Positions 44,892-54,720 of a stretch of 64,000 nucleotides of DNA are shown piece after piece (position 1 is the stretch's first letter; each line of letters opens with the position of its first letter). The notes under the pieces were generated by a model. That model was not told where the DNA came from. It searched no databases and worked only from the letters and a program-made list of their open reading frames with translations. The DNA comes from Mucilaginibacter achroorhodeus (lineage in GTDB: Bacteria; Bacteroidota; Bacteroidia; Sphingobacteriales; Sphingobacteriaceae). Both the position numbers and the translations under genes were made by a program. The stretch is taken from the NCBI RefSeq assembly GCF_007846095.1, contig NZ_VOEI01000005.1:1-64000 (forward strand), given 5' to 3'.

Positions 44892-46238
44892 TTAGATCCT
44901 CTGCCGTGCTTTCAACTCCAGGTAGCGGTTAACAGTATTCACGGTTAGGTTTTGCGGAGCGGTTAAAATAGACTGTATGCCATGACGGGCCAGTTCACGC
45001 ACGATAAGTTTTTTATCGTAAGCAAACTTTTCGGCAATGGTTTTTACGTAGATGCCTTCAACGTCTTTGGCAGGCTCTTCGGTAAGTTGTTTGAGCTCGG
45101 TGTTCTCAAAAAACACAACCAGCAATAAGTGGTAACGGGCAATGCGTTTAAGAAAGGGCAGTTGCCGCTGCAGGGCACTCATGCTTTCAAAATTGGTGAA
45201 GAAAACGATGAGGCTGCGTTGCTTTATCACATTGCGAACGGTTGCATACAGCGCTTCCATGTTTGCCTCGAGATAACGTGTCTTCTCTTTATAAAGCACC
45301 TCTAAAATTCTGTTGATTTGTGCATGGCGCCTATCAGCAGGAATAACAGAGCCGACCTTTTCAGAGAGTGTGATCAACCCGGCTTTATCCTCTTTTAGCA
45401 ACGCAATGTTCGATAATACCAGGCTGGCATTTATGGCATAATCGAGCAGGCTTAACCCATCAAAAGGCATTTTCATAGCGCGCGATTTATCTATCACACA
45501 GTAAACCTGTTGTGATTTTTCATCGGTATAAAAATTGGTCATCAAGCTGCCATGGCGGGCTGTAGCTTTCCAGTTTACAGATCTTACATCATCACCCGCT
45601 ACATAAGGCTTTATCTGCTCAAACTCCATACTCTGCCCAAGGCGGCGGATCTTTTTGATACCGATCTCATTGAGCCGGTTTGATATAGCCATCAATTCAT
45701 ACTTGCGCATCTGCAAAAATGATGGATACACCGGCAGTACTTCCGGCTGGTCAAAATTAAAACGGCGGCTTACCAAACCCAATGCAGATTGCACAAACAC
45801 CCTTAAGCTGCCAAATTCATATTCGCCGCGTTTAACAGGTCTCAGGTTATACCGGATAAGTTTTCTTTCGCCGGGCTGCAAAGCTGTTTTGAACCAAACA
45901 TCGCGTTTCTGAAATTGTACTGGTATCTCATCAATGATCCCGGCCGACACCTTAAAAGGATAACGGCTTTCGATGTGTATAGTTATCTCGTTCTCGTCGC
46001 TATTGCTCAATCTTTCCGGCGAAAGGCGTTTGGCCAATATCGATTTGGATGAACGATAAAGCATGATGAGATCTGTAAGTATCAGCAATATCAGCAGCAG
46101 AAAAGCTACTTCGGGCACTAACCCCACCCATGAAAAAAAGAAGGACAATAGATATAGCAACGCACAGATTCCCAAACCGACGAATAGTCGCCCGGTCAAG
46201 AAGAGGTTGATATAAAACAGATTAAAAACTTTTTTCAC
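44892..46238 (-). CDS. DUF58 domain protein (vWA-like, MoxR partner)
   Basis: A 448-residue protein with two N-terminal membrane helices (about 10-60) followed by a beta domain and the DUF58 core (GDDVRSVNWKATARHGS at about 215) and a vWA-like part (VYCVIDKSRAMKMPFDGLS). DUF58 proteins work with MoxR AAA ATPases as chaperone-like complexes. It is the last gene of the minus-strand operon, 4 nt after moxR. Confidence 0.93.
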   Translation of the reverse strand: MKKVFNLFYINLFLTGRLFVGLGICALLYLLSFFFSWVGLVPEVAFLLLILLILTDLIMLYRSSKSILAKRLSPERLSNSDENEITIHIESRYPFKVSAGIIDEIPVQFQKRDVWFKTALQPGERKLIRYNLRPVKRGEYEFGSLRVFVQSALGLVSRRFNFDQPEVLPVYPSFLQMRKYELMAISNRLNEIGIKKIRRLGQSMEFEQIKPYVAGDDVRSVNWKATARHGSLMTNFYTDEKSQQVYCVIDKSRAMKMPFDGLSLLDYAINASLVLSNIALLKEDKAGLITLSEKVGSVIPADRRHAQINRILEVLYKEKTRYLEANMEALYATVRNVIKQRSLIVFFTNFESMSALQRQLPFLKRIARYHLLLVVFFENTELKQLTEEPAKDVEGIYVKTIAEKFAYDKKLIVRELARHGIQSILTAPQNLTVNTVNRYLELKARQRI

Positions 46239-46242
46239 CCGC

Positions 46243-47220
46243 TTAACGTGGTATTTCTATTTTTTGAATGATCTGTGCAATAACATCGTCGGCGGTAAGG
46301 CCTTCCATTTCTTTATCTGGAGTTAGCATAACGCGATGACGTAGTACCGGAGTTGCAACCTTAACAATATCATCAGGAGTTACAAAATCGCGACCGGCAA
46401 TGGCTGCAACGGCTTTTGCTGCATTAACTACCGCTAATGATGCCCGTGGGGAACCGCCAAGATAGAGTGATTTATTATTACGTGTTTCGTGAATAATGCG
46501 CGCTGTAAAGGCAATTATCTTTTCCTCTACATGCAACCCGCGGACTGTTTGCCTTAACGCAACAATATCTGCGCCTTGTAACACCGCGTTGATGTGCTCG
46601 AGCTGGTCGGCAGTTTTTTGCTGATGCTGGCGGCTGATGATTGAGATCTCCTCCTCAAGAGAAGGATAGCTGATATCGATCTTAAACAGAAAACGATCCA
46701 GTTGTGCCTCAGGCAGGCGATAAGTGCCTTCCTGCTCAACCGGGTTTTGGGTGGCTAAAACAATAAAAGGTTCATCCATTTTGTAAAGCTCGCCATCCAT
46801 AGTGATCTGCCGCTCTTCCATCACCTCAAACAAGGCCGATTGTGTTTTTGCAGGCGCACGGTTTATCTCGTCAATTAAAATGATGTTACCGAAAATTGGC
46901 CCGCGCTTATACTCAAACTCTCCTGTTTTGGTATTGAATACAGAGGTTCCCAAAACATCAGAAGGCATCAGATCGGGCGTAAACTGTATGCGCGAGTATT
47001 GGGCATCTATCGACTTTGCAACCAGCTTTGCAGTAAGGGTTTTGGCAACACCGGGTACCCCTTCTATCAGGATGTGGCCATCTGCCAGTATACCGGCAAT
47101 GATCAGCTCTATAACGTGCTGCTGCCCTACAATGATCTGCGCAAGCGAAGCTTTTATATTTTCAACGGCTGCATTTAATTTGCTAAGATCTGTCCGTTGT
47201 TCAAAGTTTTCATTTTCCAT
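46243..47220 (-). CDS. MoxR-type AAA+ ATPase
   Basis: A 325-residue MoxR ATPase with Walker A GVPGVAKT (54-61), Walker B IILIDEINRA, sensor 1 LATQNPVEQEGTY and the C-terminal lid ending in TADDVIAQIIQKIEIPR. It remodels or activates vWA-domain partners, here the DUF58 protein downstream. It overlaps DUF4350 by 11 bp on the same strand, strongly suggesting cotranslation. Confidence 0.95.
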   Translation of the reverse strand: MENENFEQRTDLSKLNAAVENIKASLAQIIVGQQHVIELIIAGILADGHILIEGVPGVAKTLTAKLVAKSIDAQYSRIQFTPDLMPSDVLGTSVFNTKTGEFEYKRGPIFGNIILIDEINRAPAKTQSALFEVMEERQITMDGELYKMDEPFIVLATQNPVEQEGTYRLPEAQLDRFLFKIDISYPSLEEEISIISRQHQQKTADQLEHINAVLQGADIVALRQTVRGLHVEEKIIAFTARIIHETRNNKSLYLGGSPRASLAVVNAAKAVAAIAGRDFVTPDDIVKVATPVLRHRVMLTPDKEMEGLTADDVIAQIIQKIEIPR

Positions 47221-48397
47221 ATGATGGTGCGGTTTGGCTGTAAAATTTCTCCATTAATCTGTTTATTTCAATAAGTTCGGCATCTGATACTTTTGTCTGG
47301 TGCAACACAAAGCGCATATGGTTGATAAGATCATGGCCCAGCTTTTCGTCTACACCGGTTTTCTTTATAAAAACGTTCAGAAAATCATTATCAAACGTGC
47401 CGGTTTTTAAGTTGTAAGTATTGCGCAGGTGTTCTAAAAAATAGGTGATCTTTTTAACGGCTATGTCGGTATTATCGCGCTGCTCGTAATACAGGTTGCC
47501 TACCACAGTGACAAAGCCTAAGGTGGCATTCTTTAAAGGATCAACAACAGGTATGGGGCGTTGCCTGCGTTTGATGTTGTACAAAACAAACAGCAGGGTA
47601 GCCGCCAGGCTGATGTAGTAGGCCCATTGCAGGCCGGGATGCCTGAAGAATACCCGCATGGGCGATTCGTCTTCCAAAATGTCGCCGTTCTGATATTGGT
47701 CCCAATAAATATGGTCAGAAGTAGGAATGTAGGATAAAACCCTGTCTGCAAATGCTGCACCACCGGGTTTAACCATGCAGTAATTGGTAAGCAACTGCGG
47801 GTTGGCCATTACCAACAAACTGCCCTTGCCAAAATTGTATTTAAGATAGGTAGCGTGTTTGTAGTTGTTTTGTGCAAGAACTACAGCTTTTGTGGTGTCA
47901 AATGACGAAAAGTATTGTGTGGCTGTAAACTTATCTGTTTTAAGGTCTGCGGCTTGTTTGATCTTTGGATTGGTAAAATTTACAGATGGATTTTTCTTAT
48001 CAAACTCATAGCCGGTGTTCACCTTAAGCGAATCAGTAAGTGCGCCATCCCAATTCAAAGCCGATATAAATACCGTATTGCCGGCGCTAATGTACTTTAA
48101 TAGCGCTTTAGTGTCTGTTTTGTTGAAACTGGCAGTTTTGGCAATAATGATGTAGTTGCCGCTTTGTAAAGAAGAATCGGTAAACACATCATAAGGCGAT
48201 TGGTTGGTACGCTTGATTGTTGCATCCGGAAAAATATCCTTGACCCTGTCAAAAAGAATAAAATTACCAAACGGTGCTTTGCTGTTGTAACGCAGATCAA
48301 CCTGCCAGTTAATAGGGGCCGGTTTATTATATTCTGCCACCAGGTAAACAGTTAGCAGCACCAATATGCCGATGATGTAGAATTTAAGATCTTTCAT
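47210..48397 (-). CDS. DUF4350 domain membrane protein
   Basis: A 395-residue protein with an N-terminal membrane helix (about 6-22), a periplasmic DUF4350 domain (APFGNFILFDRVKDIF, GKGSLLVMANPQLLTNY) resembling class I glutamine-amidotransferase-like folds without catalytic Cys, a second helix (AYYISLAATLLFVLYNI, about 260-277) and a helical cytoplasmic tail. It overlaps the following DUF4129 gene by 4 bp. Role in the MoxR module is unknown. Confidence 0.88.
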   Translation of the reverse strand: MKDLKFYIIGILVLLTVYLVAEYNKPAPINWQVDLRYNSKAPFGNFILFDRVKDIFPDATIKRTNQSPYDVFTDSSLQSGNYIIIAKTASFNKTDTKALLKYISAGNTVFISALNWDGALTDSLKVNTGYEFDKKNPSVNFTNPKIKQAADLKTDKFTATQYFSSFDTTKAVVLAQNNYKHATYLKYNFGKGSLLVMANPQLLTNYCMVKPGGAAFADRVLSYIPTSDHIYWDQYQNGDILEDESPMRVFFRHPGLQWAYYISLAATLLFVLYNIKRRQRPIPVVDPLKNATLGFVTVVGNLYYEQRDNTDIAVKKITYFLEHLRNTYNLKTGTFDNDFLNVFIKKTGVDEKLGHDLINHMRFVLHQTKVSDAELIEINRLMEKFYSQTAPSYGK

Positions 48398-49134
48398 GGT
48401 CGGCCTCCTTTAAAATCAGCAAACAGTTTGGTGATTTGGCTATAACCGCTTCCGGTCACAGCGAAATCGCCGTACCAAACATATTCAAACTGCCGGGTAA
48501 TGTTTTTGAAAGGGCCTTGCGCAGGGTTATTGTTCAACTCCTGTACATAGGCCTGGTTAGTTTTATTAGGCTGCCAGTCTATTAAATTATTATCGCTTAA
48601 TTGCTTAAGAGCCCTTAAGTATAGCAGCCGCACAGCAAGTTTGTAGTTACCTGCAGAAGCAGCTGTCTCAATATCTTTTTCAAAATCTATCTCGTGTATA
48701 TTCTCGTCAAGTTCGGTATAAGCTATACCTGCTTTACGTGCCCCTTTGCGGAAGATATTGATATCGATACCGGCAGATTTAAGTATTACCAGTATCAATG
48801 CGGCAATGCCGCCTATCATTATTATGTATTTTATTAGCACCCCTGCCCATTTCCAAAAATTGGAATAGCCGGTTTTGGTTTTACCCCAATCAAACAAACT
48901 CCAGAACCATCGCCAAAATCTTGTCCATAAAGATGGGCCGCTATAATCATCTTTGTAAATAAACTCCTTTTGTTTTTTGTAGTTATTGATAGCTGCTGTA
49001 TCTATATGTCGCAACGTAACAGATGCAGTATCCAACCTTATTACAGCCGGTACCTTTTTGGCCGCAATAGTATCGGGCTTAGCATTAGCTATTGAAGCGG
49101 TTAGTAAGAGAAAGATAAGGAGCAGGTAACGCAT
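48394..49134 (-). CDS. DUF4129 domain membrane protein
   Basis: A 246-residue protein: signal peptide or anchor (MRYLLLIFLLLTASIANAKP), an aromatic segment SLWTRFWRWFWSLFDWGK, one membrane helix near 100-120 and a cytoplasmic DUF4129 region (NYKLAVRLLYLRALKQLSD, QFEYVWYGDFAV). DUF4129 proteins accompany MoxR/DUF58 in many phyla. It overlaps DUF4350 by 4 bp and the upstream gene by 1 bp. Confidence 0.88.
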   Translation of the reverse strand: MRYLLLIFLLLTASIANAKPDTIAAKKVPAVIRLDTASVTLRHIDTAAINNYKKQKEFIYKDDYSGPSLWTRFWRWFWSLFDWGKTKTGYSNFWKWAGVLIKYIIMIGGIAALILVILKSAGIDINIFRKGARKAGIAYTELDENIHEIDFEKDIETAASAGNYKLAVRLLYLRALKQLSDNNLIDWQPNKTNQAYVQELNNNPAQGPFKNITRQFEYVWYGDFAVTGSGYSQITKLFADFKGGRP

Positions 49135-50033
49135 TAGTATTCTTCTGCCGGCAAGTTATCGTTGTTACTGTTAGTTCCCAGGTTATTGATACGCTCTAAT
49201 AAGCTGGTGCCCTCTTTACTTTCTGATAAGTTGTAATAGCACAGGCCAAGCGTAACCATTGGCACTATGTAGCAAACTAAACTTATCATCTGTAAGGCAA
49301 CTGTTACGATGGGTGTAATAATGCCGAAGTTATTTAAGGCGGTTGTGGGCCTTAATAGTGTTGCCGATATGCCCAGGAAAGCCGCAGGCAATGATATGGC
49401 CATTACTATGAAATACATAATTATCCATGATACCAAAATTGCGCCCGCAGTTAGCCACCAATTATTCCGTATCAGCTGAAAACTGCGATTGAAGGAATAT
49501 CCAAAACTTCCGTTTTCCATGATCATGATAGGAAAGATAATACCAAATATTGGGAAAAGGTATATACCCGGAATAATGCAAAGCGCAAAACCGATGATCA
49601 ATAATACCGTTATTACTAAGGTTGCCAGGATGGTTCTGCCAAAATAGTATTTCACGTAACCCCATACCTCCGCACTTGTTGGTTTGATGTTGCCTTTTTG
49701 CTTGTAGAGCGCCATGTAGCCGATGATGCTTAACACGCTTAATGCACTACCAATTATCATCAACCCCATGCCTGCAAAATACTTTACACCAAATAAGTTG
49801 AGTTTATCAAAACTATTATAGGTTGCCGGCCCCTCCTGTCCAAAGCTTGATGCTGCATTAACCATTTGGTATTGCTGCATAGCAATCAGCGCTGCACCTG
49901 CAAAATACACCACACCACAAAACAGGTACAGGTTTTTCACAAGGTCTTTAAAGTTCTGTTTGATAAAGGTGAAGGTATCGTTAATGATCTCACCAAAATC
50001 TCGGGTTTTGGCTAATTCAATTTTCGGTTGCAT
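49134..50033 (-). CDS. Multi-pass membrane protein (glycerophosphoryl-diester-phosphodiesterase-membrane-like)
   Basis: A 299-residue protein with about six hydrophobic helices and a soluble N-terminus (DFGEIINDTFTFIKQNF) resembling membrane domains adjacent to SpoIIM-type proteins. It has no phosphodiesterase active site. It overlaps DUF4129 by 1 bp and the SpoIIM gene by 17 bp, so it belongs to the same operon. Function unknown. Confidence 0.8.
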   Translation of the reverse strand: MQPKIELAKTRDFGEIINDTFTFIKQNFKDLVKNLYLFCGVVYFAGAALIAMQQYQMVNAASSFGQEGPATYNSFDKLNLFGVKYFAGMGLMIIGSALSVLSIIGYMALYKQKGNIKPTSAEVWGYVKYYFGRTILATLVITVLLIIGFALCIIPGIYLFPIFGIIFPIMIMENGSFGYSFNRSFQLIRNNWWLTAGAILVSWIIMYFIVMAISLPAAFLGISATLLRPTTALNNFGIITPIVTVALQMISLVCYIVPMVTLGLCYYNLSESKEGTSLLERINNLGTNSNNDNLPAEEY

Positions 50034-50976
50034 GTTTAGTTTGTTTATAGATCTTATTAGGGTAAAGTACCACGTACCAAATTAAAAATAAAAGGGATGC
50101 TGCAAGGATGCCCGAACTAAGCCATACGGGCATTTCGGTATGGCGGGTTACAAAGCCTTCAAAAAATGCGGCCACAATAAATATAGGCACCAGGCCTATC
50201 GCTATTTTCATCCCCTCGGATGCACCTTTTTTAAGCGACTCCAATCTTCCGAAGGTTTTAGGGAATAAAAAGCTGTTGCCCATTACCATCCCTGCTGCGC
50301 CTGCAATAACTATCGCAGCTATCTCCAGCGTACCGTGTATCCATATTACTAATACAGATTGCATGCCCAGGCCCTTACTAAAAAAGAAGTATTGGAACGA
50401 ACCCAGCATAAGCCCGTTGCGGAAAAGGAAATAGATGGTACCAACAGAGCAAAGTATACCGCTTGCAAATGTAACCAGCGATACGTAGATGTTGTTAATG
50501 GCGATGCTTGCAAACATCATCGCTTCTGAGCCCTGCTTGTAAACACCAAACGGGTCGCCTTTGGCAATGTTCTCATTGGTCATATCCACATAGCCATCCC
50601 CCATGATCAGCCTTACAAAATTGGTGTCATATTTTGCAGAAAGAGCGCCCATCAGGCAAAACGTTATAAAAAATATAAAGGCATACAATAACTGCCGCTG
50701 ATGCTTTTTGAAAAGCAAGGGTAACTCCAGCCGCCAAAAGGTAACAAAGCGGTTGCTGTTCTCGCGCTTGTTCTTGTAAATAGATTGATGGAATTTTGAC
50801 GCCAGCCCGTTCAGATAGGCGGTTGTTTTTGATTTGGGATAAAAGGTTTTTGAATATGCCAGGTCATCCGTTATCTGGATAAAACTATCGGCAAGTTCGT
50901 CGGGCGTTTTTTGGGTCGATTCTTCAAAGCGCGCCCATTTATCGGCATTTTGTTTTACAAATAAGGGTTCGCGCAT
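50017..50976 (-). CDS. SpoIIM-family membrane protein, first gene of the MoxR operon
   Basis: A 319-residue SpoIIM family protein (DUF95) starting at the ATG at 50976 (MREPLFVKQNADKWARFEE). An N-terminal cytoplasmic helix region of about 90 residues is followed by five to six membrane helices, with GSFQYFFFSKGLGMQSVLVIW typical of the family. A longer reading to 51036 is unlikely. It opens a six-gene minus-strand operon with five overlaps or gaps of at most 4 nt. The RDD gene is divergent 91 bp away. Confidence 0.88.
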   Translation of the reverse strand: MREPLFVKQNADKWARFEESTQKTPDELADSFIQITDDLAYSKTFYPKSKTTAYLNGLASKFHQSIYKNKRENSNRFVTFWRLELPLLFKKHQRQLLYAFIFFITFCLMGALSAKYDTNFVRLIMGDGYVDMTNENIAKGDPFGVYKQGSEAMMFASIAINNIYVSLVTFASGILCSVGTIYFLFRNGLMLGSFQYFFFSKGLGMQSVLVIWIHGTLEIAAIVIAGAAGMVMGNSFLFPKTFGRLESLKKGASEGMKIAIGLVPIFIVAAFFEGFVTRHTEMPVWLSSGILAASLLFLIWYVVLYPNKIYKQTKHATEN

Positions 50977-51067
50977 TGGGTGATGGTCAGGGTTTTTACA
51001 GGACGGTAAATTAATCACAAAAGTTTTATAATTCAACTTAATTTATGCAATTTGAGAAGATAATTTT

Positions 51068-51817
51068 ATGAATACCGTAACCGTTACCACAGCCCAGAAT
51101 ATTGATATTGACTACGAGCTTGCCGGCCTCGGCGAGCGGATAGTTGCCCGCATTATCGACCTCGCCATTTTTGGATTCGTTTTCTTTTTTGTAATGATAA
51201 CCGGTATTGCATCTGGCTTATCAGATCTTTCAAATGGCGTTTTGCTCATCATCTACGGCGCTTTATTTGTGTTTTATGATCTTATATGTGAGTTGAGCAT
51301 GAACGGCCAGTCCATCGGTAAAAAGGTGATGAAGATACGTGTGATAAGTGCCGATGGTGCCCGACCAAGACTGGGGCAGTACCTGCTGCGCTGGTTAATG
51401 CGGATAGTTGATTTTGGTATTGGCGGCGGTGTTATTGCGCTGATAGCAGCTGCGGTAAGCGAGAAAGGGCAACGTCTTGGTGATATGACGGCCAATACTA
51501 TTTTGGTTCGCACTGTTCCGCGTACGGATGCCAGCAAGATTGCCTTTAAGCCTTCTGATCTATCTTATGAGCCTGTTTTTAAAGAAGCATCGCAACTAAC
51601 AGACCGTGATGTTGAACTCATAAATGAGGTGATATCAGCCTACGTTAAAACTAAGAACAGCGTTATTGTTTACAACATGGCCAGCAAACTTAAAGAGCAT
51701 CTTGGCGTGCAGCCGCCGCAGGGAATGAATGATATGCAGTTTCTGCAAACTTTGCTGCGCGATTACACTCATTTGATAGCAGCGTCTGATACAGATTACA
51801 GATCAGTAATGTCTTAA
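51068..51817 (+). CDS. RDD family membrane protein
   Basis: A 249-residue RDD protein with three hydrophobic helices; the family Arg and Asp residues are in ARIIDLAIFGFVFFF and SEKGQRLGDMTANTILV. Beyond residue 160 comes a soluble helical tail (TDRDVELINEVISAYV). It is divergent from the SpoIIM gene and is the usual companion of this MoxR cluster in Bacteroidota. Transport of small solutes or ions is suspected for some RDD proteins. Confidence 0.9.
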   Translation: MNTVTVTTAQNIDIDYELAGLGERIVARIIDLAIFGFVFFFVMITGIASGLSDLSNGVLLIIYGALFVFYDLICELSMNGQSIGKKVMKIRVISADGARPRLGQYLLRWLMRIVDFGIGGGVIALIAAAVSEKGQRLGDMTANTILVRTVPRTDASKIAFKPSDLSYEPVFKEASQLTDRDVELINEVISAYVKTKNSVIVYNMASKLKEHLGVQPPQGMNDMQFLQTLLRDYTHLIAASDTDYRSVMS

Positions 51818-51822
51818 TATTC

Positions 51823-52149
51823 TTACAAACCGGCTATCTTGATAACATAGCTTACCAGTATAATGCTGCCCGTGATCATGAATAGTGTTTTTTTGATAAC
51901 TGCCGATGGTTTGTCCAGTTTATATATGCTATCTGCAAGCCACCACAAGGCGGTAAGCAGTATTGGTATCGCCGGAGGATATAAAGAAAAGCTTTCGTGA
52001 AGGTTGCCCTTCAACAGCGCTACAACGGCACGCTGAAAACCGCATCCGGGGCAATCAATACCGGTTAAGTATTTGAACGGACAAGGAAGTAAATGACCCT
52101 GCAGCCAGTTGATGAACAACAAACTGCAGGGTATATTTTGCAAAGCCAT
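51823..52149 (-). CDS. DUF2752 small membrane protein
   Basis: A 108-residue protein with the DUF2752 signature CPFKYLTGIDCPGCGFQRA (three Cys) and two or three membrane helices. Function unknown; the Cys cluster suggests metal or thiol chemistry, unproven. It follows the DUF5684-like gene by one base and is convergent with the RDD gene, with only 5 bp between stops. Confidence 0.85.
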   Translation of the reverse strand: MALQNIPCSLLFINWLQGHLLPCPFKYLTGIDCPGCGFQRAVVALLKGNLHESFSLYPPAIPILLTALWWLADSIYKLDKPSAVIKKTLFMITGSIILVSYVIKIAGL

Positions 52150-52150
52150 A

Positions 52151-52615
52151 TTAAACTTGCGAAGGTGGTGGCGGATTAAAAGGATCGCGGTAATCTATCC
52201 CAGGATCGTATGGCCTGAAACCAGCCATGCCTAAACCAGCAGGGCCAAGGTAGCGGTAACTACCAAAGCCGAGGATCGGATAGAAAATCATAGGTAAAAA
52301 TATCAGTCCTATAGTGAAGCCTTCAGACTGCCCAAAGCTTTTGCTGAGCAGGTTTATCATCCATACGGCAAACACAATGTTTACGCAAGGGATCAGCAGC
52401 ATCAATAGCCACCACATTGGCTTGCCAATGATCTCGAGCATAACAATTATATTGTATATGGGAATGATGGAAGCCCAGCCTGGTTTGCCGGCTTTTTCAT
52501 AAACCTTCCACATGCCAATAACACTAATGAGCCAAACAATTAAAGCAGGGATAGCCAACATTCCTAAGAATGCACCAATGACGTACCCGGATTGATACGC
52601 GTCGTAATTTTCCAT
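52151..52615 (-). CDS. DUF5684-like membrane protein
   Basis: A 154-residue protein with four hydrophobic segments and the motif KVYEKAGKPGWASIIPIYN, typical of DUF5684 proteins of Bacteroidota and others. A Pro/Gly-rich tail follows (FNPPPPSQV). It forms a two-gene unit with the DUF2752 gene. Function unknown. Confidence 0.8.
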   Translation of the reverse strand: MENYDAYQSGYVIGAFLGMLAIPALIVWLISVIGMWKVYEKAGKPGWASIIPIYNIIVMLEIIGKPMWWLLMLLIPCVNIVFAVWMINLLSKSFGQSEGFTIGLIFLPMIFYPILGFGSYRYLGPAGLGMAGFRPYDPGIDYRDPFNPPPPSQV

Positions 52616-52705
52616 TTGTGATTTTGAGTTTTAAGTGTGCCTCAAATTATCAAATAATTAGTAAACACGGCCCTTTTACAGAAAAATAATCTGTTTTTAA
52701 TTCAC

Positions 52706-52713
52706 TAATTTTG
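52706..52713 (+). promoter_or_regulatory. -7 promoter box of sdaA
   Basis: TAATTTTG ends 4 nt before the ATG at 52718, implying a leaderless transcript. Confidence 0.65.
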
Positions 52714-52717
52714 GCTC

Positions 52718-54148
52718 ATGCAGCAACGCGAGCAGATCTCCGTATTCGATATGTTTAAGATTGGCATCGGGCCATCAAGTTCGCATACGCTTGGCCCCTG
52801 GCGGGCGGCACAGCAGTTTGTTAATTTGCTTAAAGATCGGGAAGCGTTAGACGACGTAGTGCAGCTACAAATACTACTATACGGATCGCTTGCCAAAACA
52901 GGAAAAGGCCACGGCACAGATATAGCTATTTTACTTGGCCTAAGCGGGGACGACCCCGTTACTTTTGAGGTTGATAAAATAAATACGAAAATTGCCGATA
53001 TCACCAACTCTCATAAGCTGGATTTAGGTGGATTACGCTATATAGATTTTTCCGTTGCTAATGATCTGCTGTATCTTTTTGCCGAGAGCCTGCCCTTTCA
53101 CCCAAATGGTGTTACTTTCCAGGCATTCTTAAAAGATGAGACTGCAATTTCTGGTACTTACTATTCCATTGGCGGCGGCTTTGTAGTTAAAGAGGGTGAA
53201 CAAAGCACCCACAGAACAGAGGTTGACCTGCCTTTCCCTATAGATACTGCCGGCGACCTGTTACACTGGTGCCGCAAAACCGGCCTCAAAATTTCTGAGG
53301 TGGTTATGGAAAATGAGCTTGCCTGGCGCAGCGAACATGAGACCCGTAAAAGCGTGCTCGATATTTTCCGCGTGATGCAGGAATGTATGTACCGTGGCTG
53401 CCATACTGCGGGTTACCTGCCCGGCGGTTTAAATGTTGCCCGCCGTGCATCTAAATTAAACAAGCGCCTTGTAAAAGGTATAGCTTATAACGATTATAAT
53501 AGCTGGGTTGATGCCATGCGTCAAACCGGCCATGGTTTCCAAAATATACTGGATTGGGTAAGCTGTTTTGCTTTAGCCATTAACGAGGAGAATGCCTCAT
53601 TTGGCAGGGTGGTAACGGCACCAACCAACGGTGCCGCAGGTGTTATCCCTGCAGTGCTACAATACTTTATCTCGTTTTGCGATGGCTTTAGCGAGGAAAA
53701 GATCATCCAGTTTTTGTTTGTTGCATCAGAAATAGGCAGCATCTTTAAAAAGGGTGCAACCATTTCGGCAGCAATGGGAGGTTGCCAGGCAGAGATCGGT
53801 GTATCATCGGCCATGGCTGCAGCAGCACTGACCGAGTGCCTTGGCGGCAGCCAGCGCCAGGTATTAATGGCAGCCGAAATTGCCATGGAGCATCACCTCG
53901 GCATGACCTGCGACCCTATTGGTGGACTAGTACAGGTTCCTTGTATCGAACGCAATACAATGGGCGCTATTAAAGCCATTACCGCCAGTCAGCTTGCCCT
54001 GCAAAGCAATCCGGATAAAGCCAAAGTGAGTCTGGATGCTGTTGTTAAAACCATGTGGCAAACCGCCCAGGACATGAACTCCAAATATAAAGAAACCGCC
54101 GACGGTGGTCTGGCGATCAATATCCCGATAAGCTTGCCGGAGTGTTAG
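52718..54148 (+). CDS. sdaA: L-serine ammonia-lyase, iron-sulfur type
   Basis: A 476-residue single-chain L-serine dehydratase, converting serine to pyruvate and ammonia. The N-terminal beta half starts [20 protein letters not shown], a signature of the family; the C-terminal alpha half carries the 4Fe-4S ligands in [14 protein letters not shown] and [14 protein letters not shown]. The cluster is oxygen sensitive in homologs. Serine degradation here contrasts with the serine-synthesis-like gene at 37.1 kb. Confidence 0.96.
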   Translation: MQQREQISVFDMFKIGIGPSSSHTLGPWRAAQQFVNLLKDREALDDVVQLQILLYGSLAKTGKGHGTDIAILLGLSGDDPVTFEVDKINTKIADITNSHKLDLGGLRYIDFSVANDLLYLFAESLPFHPNGVTFQAFLKDETAISGTYYSIGGGFVVKEGEQSTHRTEVDLPFPIDTAGDLLHWCRKTGLKISEVVMENELAWRSEHETRKSVLDIFRVMQECMYRGCHTAGYLPGGLNVARRASKLNKRLVKGIAYNDYNSWVDAMRQTGHGFQNILDWVSCFALAINEENASFGRVVTAPTNGAAGVIPAVLQYFISFCDGFSEEKIIQFLFVASEIGSIFKKGATISAAMGGCQAEIGVSSAMAAAALTECLGGSQRQVLMAAEIAMEHHLGMTCDPIGGLVQVPCIERNTMGAIKAITASQLALQSNPDKAKVSLDAVVKTMWQTAQDMNSKYKETADGGLAINIPISLPEC

Positions 54149-54158
54149 GGGGTATTGT

Positions 54159-54716
54159 TTAAGCTATTTGTTTAATGATCTTGGCGGGTATACCGCCTAC
54201 GATGGTATCATCCGGTACGTCGCGAGAGACAACCGCACCTGCGGCTACCACAGAATTTTTTCCTATGGTTACACCGGGTAGTATAGTGGCAGCCGCCCCT
54301 ATCCATGCATTGCGTTTTATTAAGATAGGCTTGCATGTCAGGTTCCTTCTTTCAGAAGGTTCCAGAGGGTGGTTTTCTGTGATAAGATTTACTTTGGGCC
54401 CTATAAGAACATCGTCTTCAATAGTTATGCCTCCGAGGTCAAGAAATGAGCAAGCATGATTAATGAAGACGTTTTTACCGATAGTTGTGAAACGGCCGAA
54501 ATTTATGTAAAGTGGGGCGAATATAGCGGTACTCGGATCAATTACCGTACCTGTGATCTCACTTAAAATTTTTCGCACTTCGTTAATATCTTTGGCGCTG
54601 TTCAACAAAGGCATTAAAGCAAGGGTTTTACCTACTATCTGGTTAATTTCCTCAAATTGAGGCTCGTTAAGCCTTACTATTTCTCCTGCTTTGAGCCTTT
54701 CAAAAATATGCATCAT
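54159..54716 (-). CDS. Sugar O-acetyltransferase, MAA/NodL-like hexapeptide repeat
   Basis: A 185-residue left-handed beta-helix acetyltransferase. Hexapeptide repeats run from about 85 to 170 (DDVLIGPKVNLIT, IGAAATILPGVTIGKNSVVAA), the catalytic His lies in ITENHPLEP, and an N-terminal maltose acetyltransferase-like helical part precedes. Substrate is unknown. It overlaps no neighbour; stops of sdaA and this gene are 10 bp apart. A second in-frame Met follows the first. Confidence 0.88.
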   Translation of the reverse strand: MMHIFERLKAGEIVRLNEPQFEEINQIVGKTLALMPLLNSAKDINEVRKILSEITGTVIDPSTAIFAPLYINFGRFTTIGKNVFINHACSFLDLGGITIEDDVLIGPKVNLITENHPLEPSERRNLTCKPILIKRNAWIGAAATILPGVTIGKNSVVAAGAVVSRDVPDDTIVGGIPAKIIKQIA

Positions 54717-54720
54717 TTCT

